In this document: piece by piece, positions 43,766 through 52,987 of the stretch
Layout: each line of letters starts with the position of its first letter
Numbering within the stretch: position 1 is the stretch's first letter
DNA from: Haloarcula pellucida
GTDB taxonomy: Archaea; Halobacteriota; Halobacteria; Halobacteriales; Haloarculaceae
DNA: 64,000 nt
Assembly: GCF_014647235.1 (NCBI RefSeq)
Contig: NZ_BMOU01000003.1
Location: forward strand, 124,001 to 188,000
Reading direction: 5' to 3'
Made by a program: the position numbers and the translations under genes
The notes under the pieces: generated by a model
What the model saw: the letters and a program-made list of their open reading frames with translations, nothing else
Databases searched by the model: none
What the model was told of the DNA's origin: nothing

Positions 43766-45001
43766 CTACTCCTTCCGGTGGGCCTCGACGACGTCCCAGT
43801 CCAGTTCGATGCCCAGACCGGGGGCGTCCGGAATCTGGATGCGCCCGTTCTGGATGAAGTCCTCCTCGCGGGCGAGCAGGTCCTCCCACCATGGCACCTC
43901 GCGAGCGTGGTACTCCAGTGCGACGAAGTTCGGCACCGTCGCGCCGACGTGAGCGGTCGCCGCCGTCGCAACAGGACTCCCGATGTTGTGCGGGATGAGC
44001 GCCTGATAGTAGGATTCGGCCATGTCGGCTATCTTCTTCGTCTCGGCGATGCCGCCGGTCTTGGGGACGTCCGGCGCGAGGAAGTCGACGGCTTGCTCCT
44101 CGATGAGGTCCCGGAAGCCGTGGCGGCCGTAGCGGTTCTCGCCGGTCAGGATGGTCGCGTCGACGCGGCGCTTCAACTCTCGCATCGCGTCGGTGTTCTC
44201 CGGCGGGAGCGGGTCCTCTATCCACGCGAGGTCGTACGGTTCGAGCGCGCGACAGAGTCGCTCTGCGGTCTCGGGGCTGAAGTTCCAGTGGAGGTCCACG
44301 GCCACCTCGGCGTCGTGGCCGATCTCCTCGGTGACGGCCTCGACGACCTGCCGCTTGTGTTCGATTTCGGGCGGATCGAAGTGTCGCGAGAGCGTGTCTA
44401 TCTCCCGCCCCGACGGCACGTCGAGGTCGAACTTCACGACGTCGAAGCCGTCGTCGACGGCCGCGCGTGCCGCCTGTGCGTACGCCTCCGGTTCGTAGGT
44501 GGACTCCTCTTGGCCCTCCTCGGCGGACTCGACCATCGCCTCGCCGGCGTGACAGTCGGCGTAGACGGTGACCTCCTCGCGCATCTTCCCGCCGAGCAAC
44601 TGATACACCGGTTGATCGAGGAGTTTGCCGGCGGCGTCCCAGAGGGCGAGTTCGACCCCGCTGATGGCGATGGTACCGACGCCCTCCTGTGAACCGCGCC
44701 CGGAGAGACTCTCGCGCATCAGGTTGTAGAGCCGTTCGACGTCGGTCGGGTTCTCGCCGACCAGTACGGGGCGCAGATAGTCGGTGATGATCTCGTGGAC
44801 GCCGGGCGAGGGGTAGGCCTCGCCGATGCCGGTGACGCCCTCACTGGTCTCGACGGTGACGATGGTCCACGGGAAGTTCCCGTCGACGACCACCGTCTCG
44901 AGGTCAGTTATCTCTGCTGTGGGGCCGTCGGTACGACGGGGCGTCTCGTCGAAGTCGGCCCACATGGTCGCTGCGAGTTTGGAAGCGAAATCTTCGTACA
45001 T
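43766..45001 (-). CDS. Sugar-acid dehydratase, mandelate racemase/enolase superfamily
   Basis: The 411-residue enzyme probably dehydrates an aldonic acid (gluconate, galactonate or xylonate type) to a 2-keto-3-deoxy acid. Metal ligands sit in AVDLHWNFS (Asp), WIEDPLPPEN (Glu) and TGENRYGRHGF (Glu). The acid/base His is in PHNIGSPVATAA, preceded by APDVPKTGGIAE, and the KFDLD strand carries the lysine. The H-type active site is that of galactonate/gluconate dehydratases. The ATG at 45001 gives the normal start MYEDFASKLAATMWADF. It is divergent from the HpcH aldolase gene, a logical next step. Confidence 0.85.
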   Translation of the reverse strand: MYEDFASKLAATMWADFDETPRRTDGPTAEITDLETVVVDGNFPWTIVTVETSEGVTGIGEAYPSPGVHEIITDYLRPVLVGENPTDVERLYNLMRESLSGRGSQEGVGTIAISGVELALWDAAGKLLDQPVYQLLGGKMREEVTVYADCHAGEAMVESAEEGQEESTYEPEAYAQAARAAVDDGFDVVKFDLDVPSGREIDTLSRHFDPPEIEHKRQVVEAVTEEIGHDAEVAVDLHWNFSPETAERLCRALEPYDLAWIEDPLPPENTDAMRELKRRVDATILTGENRYGRHGFRDLIEEQAVDFLAPDVPKTGGIAETKKIADMAESYYQALIPHNIGSPVATAATAHVGATVPNFVALEYHAREVPWWEDLLAREEDFIQNGRIQIPDAPGLGIELDWDVVEAHRKE

Positions 45002-45340
45002 AGTTGTGGTTCGGGATTGCCGTGTCGGCGTCCGGTCGGCCGTCGACCGGGGTGGGTACCGGCGATTCGGCCGTCGCCGAGTAGCGGACGCGTGATAGCC
45101 TCGTACGCGGCGACGCCGAATCCCATCGTTTCCCGTATCATCGCTCGGCCTGTTATAAGTTCCGGTGGGTATCCCGCGTCTCACCGGTCGCCTATCGGCG
45201 CGGATTCGGAAGCGCGTGGGTGCCACGAACTGTGAGAAGCATACACATTTTTGTGCCTCCGACTAATGAGTCGATATAGGGAGCCAGTATCCGTCGGGGG
45301 AGACTCTCGTCTCGGCGATACTGGCCGGACGAAAACAGCT

Positions 45341-46132
45341 ATGACCGATATCAAGGACTCGATCGACGCAGGCGGCCATCCGCTCGGCACGTGGCTCTCC
45401 ATCGGCCACCCGAAAGTCGCGGAGGGACTGGCACAGCTAGACCTGGACTTCGTCTTGGTCGATATGGAACACACGACGATGTCGCTGGAGACCGTCGAGA
45501 ACATGGCCCGCGGCGTCGACGCCGCGAGAAGCGGGACGGAGGCCGTCGTCCGCGTCCCGTGGAACGACCCCGTCCGTCTGAAACGGGTGGTAGACATCGG
45601 CGTCGCCGGCGTCATGGTGCCGATGATAGACAACGCCGACGAAGCCCGGTCGCTCGTCGAGTCGATTCGGTATCCGCCCGAGGGTATCCGGGGCATCGCC
45701 GGGAGCCGCGCGACGGGCTACGGCCGGAACTTCGAGGAGTACGTGAGCAACGCTAACGGTTCCATCCTCACGATCGCACAGATAGAGACCCGGCAAGGGC
45801 TCGAAAACGCGGAGGAGATTGCCAACGTCGACGGCATCGACGCACTGTTCGTCGGCCCTGCCGACCTCTCGGGGTCGCTGGGACTGTTCGCCGAGTGGGA
45901 CTCCGACGAGTTCGGTGAGGCTATCGGACAGGTCATCGAGGCGAGCCAGAACGCCGACGTCCCCGTCGGAACGCTCACCGTCGACATCGACGCTATCGAT
46001 TCGCGACTGGAGCAAGGATTCGACTTCCTCATCGCCGGCAAGGACATCTCGCTCCTGATGGACAGCGTCGACCGAGCGATAGCGGACTACGCCGCCGCGC
46101 TCGACGAACGAGTCCCCGCGTCGTCGGACTGA
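45341..46132 (+). CDS. HpcH/HpaI family aldolase (2-keto-3-deoxy acid type)
   Basis: The 263-residue class II aldolase has the Glu/Asp metal-binding residues in AQIETRQGLENAEEI and LFVGPADLSGSLG, with the substrate-side Arg in SRATGYGRNFEEY. Such enzymes cleave 2-keto-3-deoxy or 4-hydroxy-2-keto acids to pyruvate plus an aldehyde. Pairing with the dehydratase at 43766 and the aldehyde dehydrogenase at 46276 makes a short pathway. ATG 45341 gives the usual N-terminus (MTDIKDSIDAGGHPLG). An in-frame ATG at 45266 would add 25 unlikely residues. Confidence 0.87.
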   Translation: MTDIKDSIDAGGHPLGTWLSIGHPKVAEGLAQLDLDFVLVDMEHTTMSLETVENMARGVDAARSGTEAVVRVPWNDPVRLKRVVDIGVAGVMVPMIDNADEARSLVESIRYPPEGIRGIAGSRATGYGRNFEEYVSNANGSILTIAQIETRQGLENAEEIANVDGIDALFVGPADLSGSLGLFAEWDSDEFGEAIGQVIEASQNADVPVGTLTVDIDAIDSRLEQGFDFLIAGKDISLLMDSVDRAIADYAAALDERVPASSD

Positions 46133-46275
46133 GTCGTTCAGTTTCTGCCGAAGCGCTCACGACCGAGACACCGCCTCGTGGAGTCGCTGCCAGCGACGAA
46201 CCGACCGCTTCTCGATCCGAACTATCCCGGAAAACCGCCGTCGCGCTCGAAATTTGGAGCTGGGGCCGCAGGAGT

Positions 46276-47781
46276 TCAGTCGTTGCTGTACCAGCGCTGG
46301 ATCTCGATGGTCTTGTCGGTGTAGAAGTTCACCGCGTCCTCGCCTTGGGCGTGTAGGTCGCCGAAGAACGACCCCTTCCGACCGCCGAAGTGGAAAAAGC
46401 CCATCGGCGCACAGACGCCGACGTTGATGCCGATGTTGCCCGCGTCGACCTCGTAGCGGTACTTGCGCGCCTCGGCACCGTTCTCGGTGTACAGCGAGGA
46501 GGCGTTGCCGTACTCGGTGCTGTTGACCATCTCGATGGCCTCGTCTAGATCCTCGGCCTTCGTCAGGGCCATCACCGGGCCGAAGATCTCGGTCTGGGTG
46601 ATGTCCATGTCGGTCGTGACGCCCTCCAGCAGCGTCGGGCCGAGGAAGTTCCCGTCGGGGTAGTCCGGGTGCTCGAAGTCACGTCCGTCGACGACGAGGT
46701 CCGCGCCCTCGTCGACGGCGTCCTCGATCATGTCGATAACGCGCTCTGCGGACTCGCCCGTGATGAGCGGGCCGACGTCGGTGTCCTCGTCGAGGCCGTT
46801 GCCGACGGTGAGTTCGTCGACGTCGTCGAGAATCTCCTCGCGCAGGTCGTCGTAGACGTCGCCGACGCCGACGACGACGTCGTTGGCGAGACACCGCTGG
46901 CCGGCGTTGCCGTAGACGGAGCCGATGATGTTGGGCACCGACGCTTCGAGTTCGGCGTCCGGCGTGACGACGGCGTAGTTCTTCGCGCCGCCCTGTGCCT
47001 GCACGCGCTTGCCGTGTTCTGCGGCCGTCTCGTAGATGTGCTGTGCGACGGGCGTCGACCCGACGAAGGAGACGCCGGCGATGTCGTCGTGTTCCAGCAG
47101 AGCGTTGACAGTGTCGGCGCCGCCGTTGACGAGGTTGACGACGCCGTCGGGGAAGTCGACGGCCTCGATGGCCTCGAAGATAATCTGGGAACTGAGCGGG
47201 ACCTTCTCACTGGGCTTGAGGACGAACGTGTTGCCCGTCGCGACGGCGTAGGGCAGGAACCACAGCGGAATCATCGCCGGGAAGTTGAACGGCGTGATAG
47301 CGGTAAAGACGCCCAGCGGTTGGCGGACGGCGTGTTCGTCCATGTTGCTCGCGACGCCCTCGACGTTGCCGCTGCCCTCCCGGAGCATGTTCGGGATGCC
47401 GGCGGCGACTTCGACGTTCTCGATGCCGCGGCGAATCTCCCCGCGTGCCTCGCCGAGCGTCTTGCCGTGTTCGCGCGTGAGCGCCTGTGCGATGTCCTCT
47501 TGGCGGTCTTCGAGTTCCTGCTTCAGATCAAAGAGGTACTGGACGCGATCGACCGGTGAGGTCGCGCGCCAGTCCTCGAAGGCTTCGGTGGCCGTCTGGA
47601 CGGCCTCGTCGACGGTCTCGGGGTCGGAGAACGTGACGTCTGCCAGTGTCTCGCCCGTCGCCGGGTTGACGACTGGCTGTCCCGCGTCGCCCTCGATCGT
47701 GACCCACTCGCCACCGACGTAGTTCTCTACGGAGTCGGGTACGGCAGTCGCCGCTGGCGACTGCTCTTGCTTGCTGGTCAT
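46276..47781 (-). CDS. CoA-acylating aldehyde dehydrogenase, methylmalonate-semialdehyde type
   Basis: The 501-residue ALDH has catalytic Cys297 in GNAGQRCLAN and the MMSDH-specific QAQGGAKNYA at 262-271, where ordinary ALDHs have ELGGK with their general-base Glu. The C-terminal GDLHAQGEDAVNFYT stretch is also characteristic. Such enzymes (MmsA/IolA) turn malonate or methylmalonate semialdehyde into acetyl- or propionyl-CoA, the last step of inositol and valine degradation. The ATG at 47781 was chosen because the longer open frame overlaps the divergent SDR gene antisense. It shares a 93-base promoter region with that SDR. Confidence 0.9.
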   Translation of the reverse strand: MTSKQEQSPAATAVPDSVENYVGGEWVTIEGDAGQPVVNPATGETLADVTFSDPETVDEAVQTATEAFEDWRATSPVDRVQYLFDLKQELEDRQEDIAQALTREHGKTLGEARGEIRRGIENVEVAAGIPNMLREGSGNVEGVASNMDEHAVRQPLGVFTAITPFNFPAMIPLWFLPYAVATGNTFVLKPSEKVPLSSQIIFEAIEAVDFPDGVVNLVNGGADTVNALLEHDDIAGVSFVGSTPVAQHIYETAAEHGKRVQAQGGAKNYAVVTPDAELEASVPNIIGSVYGNAGQRCLANDVVVGVGDVYDDLREEILDDVDELTVGNGLDEDTDVGPLITGESAERVIDMIEDAVDEGADLVVDGRDFEHPDYPDGNFLGPTLLEGVTTDMDITQTEIFGPVMALTKAEDLDEAIEMVNSTEYGNASSLYTENGAEARKYRYEVDAGNIGINVGVCAPMGFFHFGGRKGSFFGDLHAQGEDAVNFYTDKTIEIQRWYSND

Positions 47782-47843
47782 GCATTGGGAACGTCTACAC
47801 CGAGCTACATAGATGTTACGCACGTAGGGGGTGTGAATCGGCC

Positions 47844-47851
47844 CATTTAAC
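47844..47851 (+). promoter_or_regulatory. TATA box of the SDR gene
   Basis: CATTTAAC lies 24-31 bases before the ATG at 47875, within the 93-base region shared with the divergent aldehyde dehydrogenase gene. Confidence 0.6.
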
Positions 47852-47874
47852 TGGAACGAACCGTAGATGAGCCT

Positions 47875-48660
47875 ATGGGACGCGTTACCTTCGAGTTCGA
47901 GGGAGAGACGGTCATCGTCACCGGCGGCAGTTCCGGTATCGGTCGCGCCATCGCGCTGGCGTTCGGCGACGCCGGTGCGACAGTGTTGAACGCCGACGTC
48001 GACTCGGACCCGAAAGACACCGACGCCGACCGCCCGACCCACGAGGCCATCGAGGCCGCCGGCGGGACCGCCGAGTACGTCGAGACGGACGTCTCCGATC
48101 CAGCCGCGATCGCGGCCGTCGTCGAGGCGGCCCGCGAGTACGGCGGCGTCGACGTGATGGTGAACAACGCCGGGTGGTTCACCCGCGGCGACCTGTTCTC
48201 TGTGGACCCGGACACGTTCGAGACCATCCACGGAATCAACACGAACGGCGTGTTCTTCGGGACGCAGGCGGCCGCCGCCGACATGCGCGACCGCGGTGAT
48301 GGCGGCGTCATCGTCAACACGGCCTCGATAAGTTCGACGCACGCACAGGCGGACCAGATCCCGTACGACTCCACGAAAGGTGCCATCCGCATGATTACCC
48401 GGGGGGCTGCGCTCGAACTCGCAGACCACGACGTCCGGGTCAACGCCGTCGCCCCGGGCCACATCGCCACGGAGTTCGGCGCCGGTGCCGACCAGAAAGA
48501 AGCGTCCGTCGCGGCGGGCGACCTCACGAAGCCGATTCCGCTCGACCGCCCCGGCTATCCCGAGGACATCGCGCCGACGGTGCTCTTCTTAGCGAGCGAG
48601 CAGGCCGACTACGTCACCGGCGAGATGGTGTACGTAGACGGCGGGTGGCAGACGTTCTGA
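47875..48660 (+). CDS. Short-chain dehydrogenase/reductase
   Basis: The 261-residue classical SDR has cofactor motif TGGSSGIG at about 17-24, NNAGWF, catalytic Ser in NTASISS, YDSTK and a PGHIATEFG loop. It ends TGEMVYVDGGWQTF. It likely oxidises a sugar, polyol or hydroxyacid in this catabolic island. It precedes the MDR gene by 74 bases on the same strand and both may be co-regulated. The residues before YDSTK (STHAQADQIP) are unusual for common glucose dehydrogenases, so the substrate is open. Confidence 0.9.
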   Translation: MGRVTFEFEGETVIVTGGSSGIGRAIALAFGDAGATVLNADVDSDPKDTDADRPTHEAIEAAGGTAEYVETDVSDPAAIAAVVEAAREYGGVDVMVNNAGWFTRGDLFSVDPDTFETIHGINTNGVFFGTQAAAADMRDRGDGGVIVNTASISSTHAQADQIPYDSTKGAIRMITRGAALELADHDVRVNAVAPGHIATEFGAGADQKEASVAAGDLTKPIPLDRPGYPEDIAPTVLFLASEQADYVTGEMVYVDGGWQTF

Positions 48661-48734
48661 GTGGGGTCGAGACGGCGATTCCCGAGTGGCCTGACCCCGT
48701 ACAGTTATATTGCGCTGGGTGTTCTGTGCCAACG

Positions 48735-49892
48735 ATGCGAGCACTCGTACTCGACGCGGAGTGGAGTCCGCGTCCAGACTACGACCTGTCCGAGGACGAA
48801 GCGAACCGACACCGCGCGATGAACTCCTCACAGGTCTGGAAAGACCCCGAGCTACGTGTCACAGAGCGGGAGCGACCCGACCCCGCCGACGACGAAGTAC
48901 TGGTTCGCGTAAAGTACGCGGGCGTCTGTGGCAGCGACGTCTCGATGCTGGAGACGGACGACGACGGGTACATGCACTACTCGGCGTACACGCGGTTCCC
49001 GACCGTCACCGGTCACGAGTTCTCCGGGGAGGTCGTCGAGACGGGCGCCGACGCCGACCTCTTCGAGGAGGGCGAACCGGTCACCGCCGAGGTGACGGAC
49101 TACTGTGCCCGCTGTCAGATGTGCCGGCAGGGGTTCCACGGCCACTGTGAGAACTTCGAGCAGATCGGGTTCACGATGGACGGCGCGTTCGCGGAGTACG
49201 TCACCGTCCCGGAGAAAATCTGCTGGAGCGTCGCGTCGCTCGAACGGACCTACGACGACGAGGACGAACTCTACCGCGCGGCCGCGACCGTCGAACCGAG
49301 CACTATCAGCTACTACGGCCTCTTCGGGCGGGCCGACGGCATCTGGCCCGGCGACTACCACGTCTACCACGGCGTCGGGCCCATCGGTCTCACCGGGATG
49401 AACGTCTCCCGGGCGGCCGGCGCCGGCAAAGTCATCGCCTTCGAACCGTCCGACCAGCGCCGCAAGATCGCCCACGACCTCGGGTTCGAACACGTCTACA
49501 ACCCCATCGAGGTCGATCCGGTCGAGACCGTACAGGAGGTCACTCACGGCGAAGGCGCCGACGTACACGTCGAGACGAGCGGTGCCGTCTCACAGACGTA
49601 CCCGGTCATCGAGGACACGCTAGCCGAGCGTGCGAACGTGGTTCACATCAGTAACGCCGGCTCTGACCCCGAAATAGCGCTCCGGAAGTATCAGGGCAAC
49701 AGCGCCCAGTTGTACGGCTCCGAGGGCCACACCGGCCAACAGGTGTTCCCGAGAGTCATCCGTCTGATGGCGAGCGGCCAACTCGACAACCGCGGCATCG
49801 TCACCTCGACGTTCGACCTCGAGAACGCCGATACGGCCATCGAACAGGCCACGAAGCGCGTCGACGGGAAAGTCCTCGTCAAGATGAGCTAG
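48735..49892 (+). CDS. Zinc MDR dehydrogenase, scyllo-inosose 3-dehydrogenase-like
   Basis: This 385-residue zinc alcohol-dehydrogenase family enzyme has catalytic-zinc ligands in GVCGSD, GHEF and VEPST, and a four-cysteine structural zinc site CARCQMC plus HGHCENF. From memory, its N-terminus (MRALVLDAEW, SQVWKDPEL) and ETDDDGYMHYSAYTRFPTVT resemble Thermotoga TM0414-type scyllo-inosose 3-dehydrogenase (IolM), which oxidises 2-keto-myo-inositol. No search was possible, so the assignment is tentative; threonine- or sorbitol-dehydrogenase-like function is the alternative. It follows the SDR on the same strand. Confidence 0.75.
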   Translation: MRALVLDAEWSPRPDYDLSEDEANRHRAMNSSQVWKDPELRVTERERPDPADDEVLVRVKYAGVCGSDVSMLETDDDGYMHYSAYTRFPTVTGHEFSGEVVETGADADLFEEGEPVTAEVTDYCARCQMCRQGFHGHCENFEQIGFTMDGAFAEYVTVPEKICWSVASLERTYDDEDELYRAAATVEPSTISYYGLFGRADGIWPGDYHVYHGVGPIGLTGMNVSRAAGAGKVIAFEPSDQRRKIAHDLGFEHVYNPIEVDPVETVQEVTHGEGADVHVETSGAVSQTYPVIEDTLAERANVVHISNAGSDPEIALRKYQGNSAQLYGSEGHTGQQVFPRVIRLMASGQLDNRGIVTSTFDLENADTAIEQATKRVDGKVLVKMS

Positions 49893-49894
49893 GT

Positions 49895-49916
49895 GGCTAT
49901 ACACTTGCGTATAGCC
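49895..49916 (+). terminator. Hairpin after the MDR gene
   Basis: GGCTATAC (49895-49902) pairs with GTATAGCC (49909-49916) over a 6-base loop, 2 bases after the MDR stop. Two further GTATAGCTA copies follow (49922-49943). The site is between convergent genes, so a terminator for one or both is likely. The GTATAGC multiplicity is unusual. Confidence 0.5.
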
Positions 49917-49976
49917 GATACGTATAGCTAGCGAGTATAGCTAAAGGGGCAGAACCGAAACGCTGCTGTGGGCCGA

Positions 49977-51716
49977 TTACGTTTCTAGGTCCGCGAGGTC
50001 CCATTCACCGGTGACGATGGCCCCGGAGTCGGGGTTGTCCGGCTCGACGACGGCCTCGACGATGGCCGGGCCATCGTGGGCGATGGCCGCTTCGAGGACC
50101 TCGTCGAGTTTCTCCGGTTTGACGACCCGTTCGGCGAACTCGACGCTGAATCCGTCGGCCATCGACATGAAGTCGATGTCCGTCTCCTCGTTGAACTCCG
50201 TGTTGAGTACGCGGTCCCAGCCGTACTTGTCGACCTGCAGGTTCCGGATGGACTTCCAGCCGTGGTTGTTGACGATGAGGTAGGTGACGTCGACGTCGTG
50301 TTCGACGGCGCAGGCGACTTCCTGATTGCACATCATGAAGCTCCCGTCGCCCTCGACGTCGACCACCGGACTGTCCGGCTTGGCGAGTTTCGCGCCGATA
50401 GCGGCGGAGACGCCGAACCCCATCGTCGAGAACCCGCCACAGGAGATGTTTGTACGGGGTTCGTAGACCGGGAACTCGGGGTTGACCGTCTCCTGTGGTT
50501 GGCCCGCACTAGAGACGATGACGCCGTCGCGCGGCAGGACGTTCCGGAGGCTGGCGAGGGCCCGCGAGATGCTCATCGGGACGCTGTCGTCCTCCCAGCG
50601 CTCGGCGACCATCCCTTCCCACTCCTCCCAGAGGTCCTGCATCTCTTGGTAGTATTCGTTGTCCTCCCGGGAGACGGGGTCCATGCGCTCCTGGAGTTCC
50701 TCGGTAATCTGACGCGTGACGACCTTCGCGTCGCCCTGGATGCCGACCTCGACCGGGTAGTTCTTCCCGATCTCCTCAGGGTCGATGTCGACGTGGATGA
50801 GCTTGCTCGGCGGAATCTCGAAGCTGACGCCCTCCTCGAAGGAGGAGGTGTGCATGTCGGTGAATCGACAGCCGACGGACAGAATCACGTCGGCGTTCGA
50901 GGCGAGTTCGTTGCCTGCCGACGACCCGATCCACCCGGCGTAGCCGACGAACAGGTCGTGGTCCTCCGGAATGATGCCCTTCGCCTGGAACGTCGGGATA
51001 ACGGGCGCTTGCAGGTGTTCGGCGAGTTCCTGCACCTCGTCCCACGCCTCGGCGAGCATCGTCCCGCCGCCGGGGACGATGACTGGGCGCTCGGCGTCTT
51101 CTAAGAGTTCAGCCGCGTCAGAGACCGTCCGCGGGTCTCCGCCCGGTCGACTGTGGGGCCGGGTCTGTGTGGGTTCCGGCAGTTCGACGTCGGCCGCCGC
51201 ACCCTGTACGTCCATCGGCACGTCGACGTGGACCGGCCCGGGGCGGCCGGATAAGGCGACCTGGAACGCGCGCCGGAGGATACGGGGAAGTCGTTCGACG
51301 TCACTCACCTCGAAGCTCTGTTTCGTCACTGGCTCCATCACGCTCGGGAAGTCGCCGGGCTTCTGGCGCTCTATCTCCTGTAAGATGCCCTGCCCGTACT
51401 CGTGGGTCTGTGGGGCACCCGTGAAAATGACCATCGGGATGGAGTCGACGTACGCCGTCGCGGCACCGGTGACGGTGTTGGTCGCGCCCGGCCCGATAGA
51501 GGTGAACACGGCCAGTGGCTCCCCGCTAGCGCGGGCGTAGCCGTCGGCAAGGTGTGTCGCCCCTTCCTCGTGTCGTGGTTGTATGACCTCTACGTCGGAG
51601 TCGTTGAACGCGTCGAGCAGGTTCGTACTCCCGTGACCGGGGATTCCGACCAGATATTCGACGCCCTCTTTCTCCAGATACTTCGCGATAATCTCGCCAC
51701 CGTTCAGTCTGGGCAT
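49977..51716 (-). CDS. TPP-dependent enzyme of acetolactate-synthase superfamily
   Basis: The 579-residue enzyme has the conserved catalytic Glu in QPRHEEGATHLADGYARASG, the FAD/TPP middle domain, and the TPP-binding GDGSFMMCNQEVACAVEH motif with NNHGWKSIRN near 460-500. Related enzymes are acetolactate synthase, benzoylformate decarboxylase and IolD (the inositol-pathway hydrolase). I cannot tell which reaction it performs. A C-C bond-cleaving step on a keto acid or diketone fits the island. It has a TATA box at 51742-51749 and a palindrome beside the start. A decayed relative lies at 43497-43605. Confidence 0.8.
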   Translation of the reverse strand: MPRLNGGEIIAKYLEKEGVEYLVGIPGHGSTNLLDAFNDSDVEVIQPRHEEGATHLADGYARASGEPLAVFTSIGPGATNTVTGAATAYVDSIPMVIFTGAPQTHEYGQGILQEIERQKPGDFPSVMEPVTKQSFEVSDVERLPRILRRAFQVALSGRPGPVHVDVPMDVQGAAADVELPEPTQTRPHSRPGGDPRTVSDAAELLEDAERPVIVPGGGTMLAEAWDEVQELAEHLQAPVIPTFQAKGIIPEDHDLFVGYAGWIGSSAGNELASNADVILSVGCRFTDMHTSSFEEGVSFEIPPSKLIHVDIDPEEIGKNYPVEVGIQGDAKVVTRQITEELQERMDPVSREDNEYYQEMQDLWEEWEGMVAERWEDDSVPMSISRALASLRNVLPRDGVIVSSAGQPQETVNPEFPVYEPRTNISCGGFSTMGFGVSAAIGAKLAKPDSPVVDVEGDGSFMMCNQEVACAVEHDVDVTYLIVNNHGWKSIRNLQVDKYGWDRVLNTEFNEETDIDFMSMADGFSVEFAERVVKPEKLDEVLEAAIAHDGPAIVEAVVEPDNPDSGAIVTGEWDLADLET

Positions 51717-51717
51717 C

Positions 51718-51750
51718 TCGTTCAGAACGATGCAGGCCCCGTTTATTAAA
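51718..51750 (-). promoter_or_regulatory. TPP-lyase promoter with palindrome
   Basis: TCGTTC-A-GAACGA (51718-51730) is an exact palindrome with a one-base centre, just before the start codon. TTTAATAAAC-type TATA lies at 51742-51749. The palindrome shares the CGTTC/GAACG core with the IclR-gene operator candidate at 52988-53011. Confidence 0.5.
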
Positions 51751-51780
51751 CGTTCCCCCCGACCGCCAGAAGTTCGTGAG

Positions 51781-52758
51781 TTACAGCGACGGGATGACGT
51801 CGTCGCCCATCACTTCGAAGAACCGTTCTGGCTCGGGACTGGTGTTCCCCAGCGCGATGCGGTCGAAGCCCATCTCCGCGTATTCTTCCAGTTGCGCGGC
51901 GACGTCGCTCGGGTCGTCGGCGATGAGGAACTTCTCCTCGATTTGCTCCTCGGTGGCGTTCTCGCCCTCGGCTTCGATTTCCTTCGGGTTCGCCATCGCG
52001 CGGTCGAAGACGTTCTGCGTCGTCGCCCACCACGGCCGGGTCGACGCTCGCGCACGCTCGTAGTCCTCGTCGTAGGACGCGATGACGAGGAGCGTGGTCT
52101 CTATCTGGTCGGGGTCGCGGCCCTCTTCCTCGGCGTAGCGCCGGATAGCCGGGTACATCCGCTCGGTGTACTCGTGGCCGGTCTTGACCGTGATGAAGCC
52201 GTCACCGTACTCGCCGGTCAACGACGCCGTACTCGGGCCGTTGGCGGCAATCTGCACTTCGGGTCGCTCTTCGGGCATCGTGTACAACTTCGCGTCGTCG
52301 ACGGTGAAGTGCTCGCCCTCGTAACTGTAGAAGTCGTCGTTCTCCCACAACCCGTGGACGATTTCCAGCGTCTCTTCGAGACGCTTCCGTCGGACGCCGT
52401 ACTCCGGCCAGTCGTGGCCCATCGGCTTCTCGTTCATGGCCTCGCCCGTCGAGAGACCCAGAACCACCCGTTCGTCGTGCATCTCCTGTAGGGTCGCGAA
52501 GGCCTGTGCCATCAGCGCCGGGTGATAGTGTTCGCCCGCCGGTGTCACACAGGTGCCGATTGGGACGTCGATGCGTTCCGTGGCGGCGCCGAGCCACGAC
52601 CACGCAAACCCTGCCTCGGCGTCCGTATGGAACCACGGGTGAAAGTGGTCGGAGGTCCAGATGAAGTCGAATCCGTTGTCGGCGGCCGACACAGAGAAAT
52701 CAAGCAGTTGCGAGGGGCTATACTGCTCCTGATGGGCCATATAGTCGATGCTAACCAT
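51781..52758 (-). CDS. F420-dependent LLM-class oxidoreductase (copy 2)
   Basis: The 325-residue paralogue of 42352-43329 has the same length and ends with the same GDDVIPSL. Shared markers include FIWTSDHFHPWFHTDA, VVLGLSTGEAMNEKPMG and GNTSPEPERFFEVM. It lies directly upstream of the TPP-lyase gene on the same strand (64-base gap), so the two may act in one pathway. A TATA-like AAATAATACG (52783-52792) is 25-34 bases before the ATG at 52758. Its substrate is unknown; family members oxidise sugar phosphates or reduce with F420H2. Confidence 0.9.
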   Translation of the reverse strand: MVSIDYMAHQEQYSPSQLLDFSVSAADNGFDFIWTSDHFHPWFHTDAEAGFAWSWLGAATERIDVPIGTCVTPAGEHYHPALMAQAFATLQEMHDERVVLGLSTGEAMNEKPMGHDWPEYGVRRKRLEETLEIVHGLWENDDFYSYEGEHFTVDDAKLYTMPEERPEVQIAANGPSTASLTGEYGDGFITVKTGHEYTERMYPAIRRYAEEEGRDPDQIETTLLVIASYDEDYERARASTRPWWATTQNVFDRAMANPKEIEAEGENATEEQIEEKFLIADDPSDVAAQLEEYAEMGFDRIALGNTSPEPERFFEVMGDDVIPSL

Positions 52759-52987
52759 CGTGAGTGCACACTGTGGTCGGCGCGTATTATTTGTTTTCCC
52801 CGCCGACCGAAATTCGGCGACTCGAGCGCCGGTGAGCGTCTCGTCGGCGCACGTTCGGCTGCTGCGAACGGCCGTCGAACGACTCCGATACGACGCAGTT
52901 ATTTCCGCCGCTAGGTCTCGCGTATCGGCCTACGAGCGCGCGAACGCCGAGCGATTACGGCCAACCCGCTCCCCGGCGTTCGTCACC

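Noticed and set aside
46276-48462. 728-codon minus-strand frame read as one long protein
   Set aside because: Only 46276-47781 is aldehyde dehydrogenase. The extension is antisense to the SDR gene and has no family similarity.
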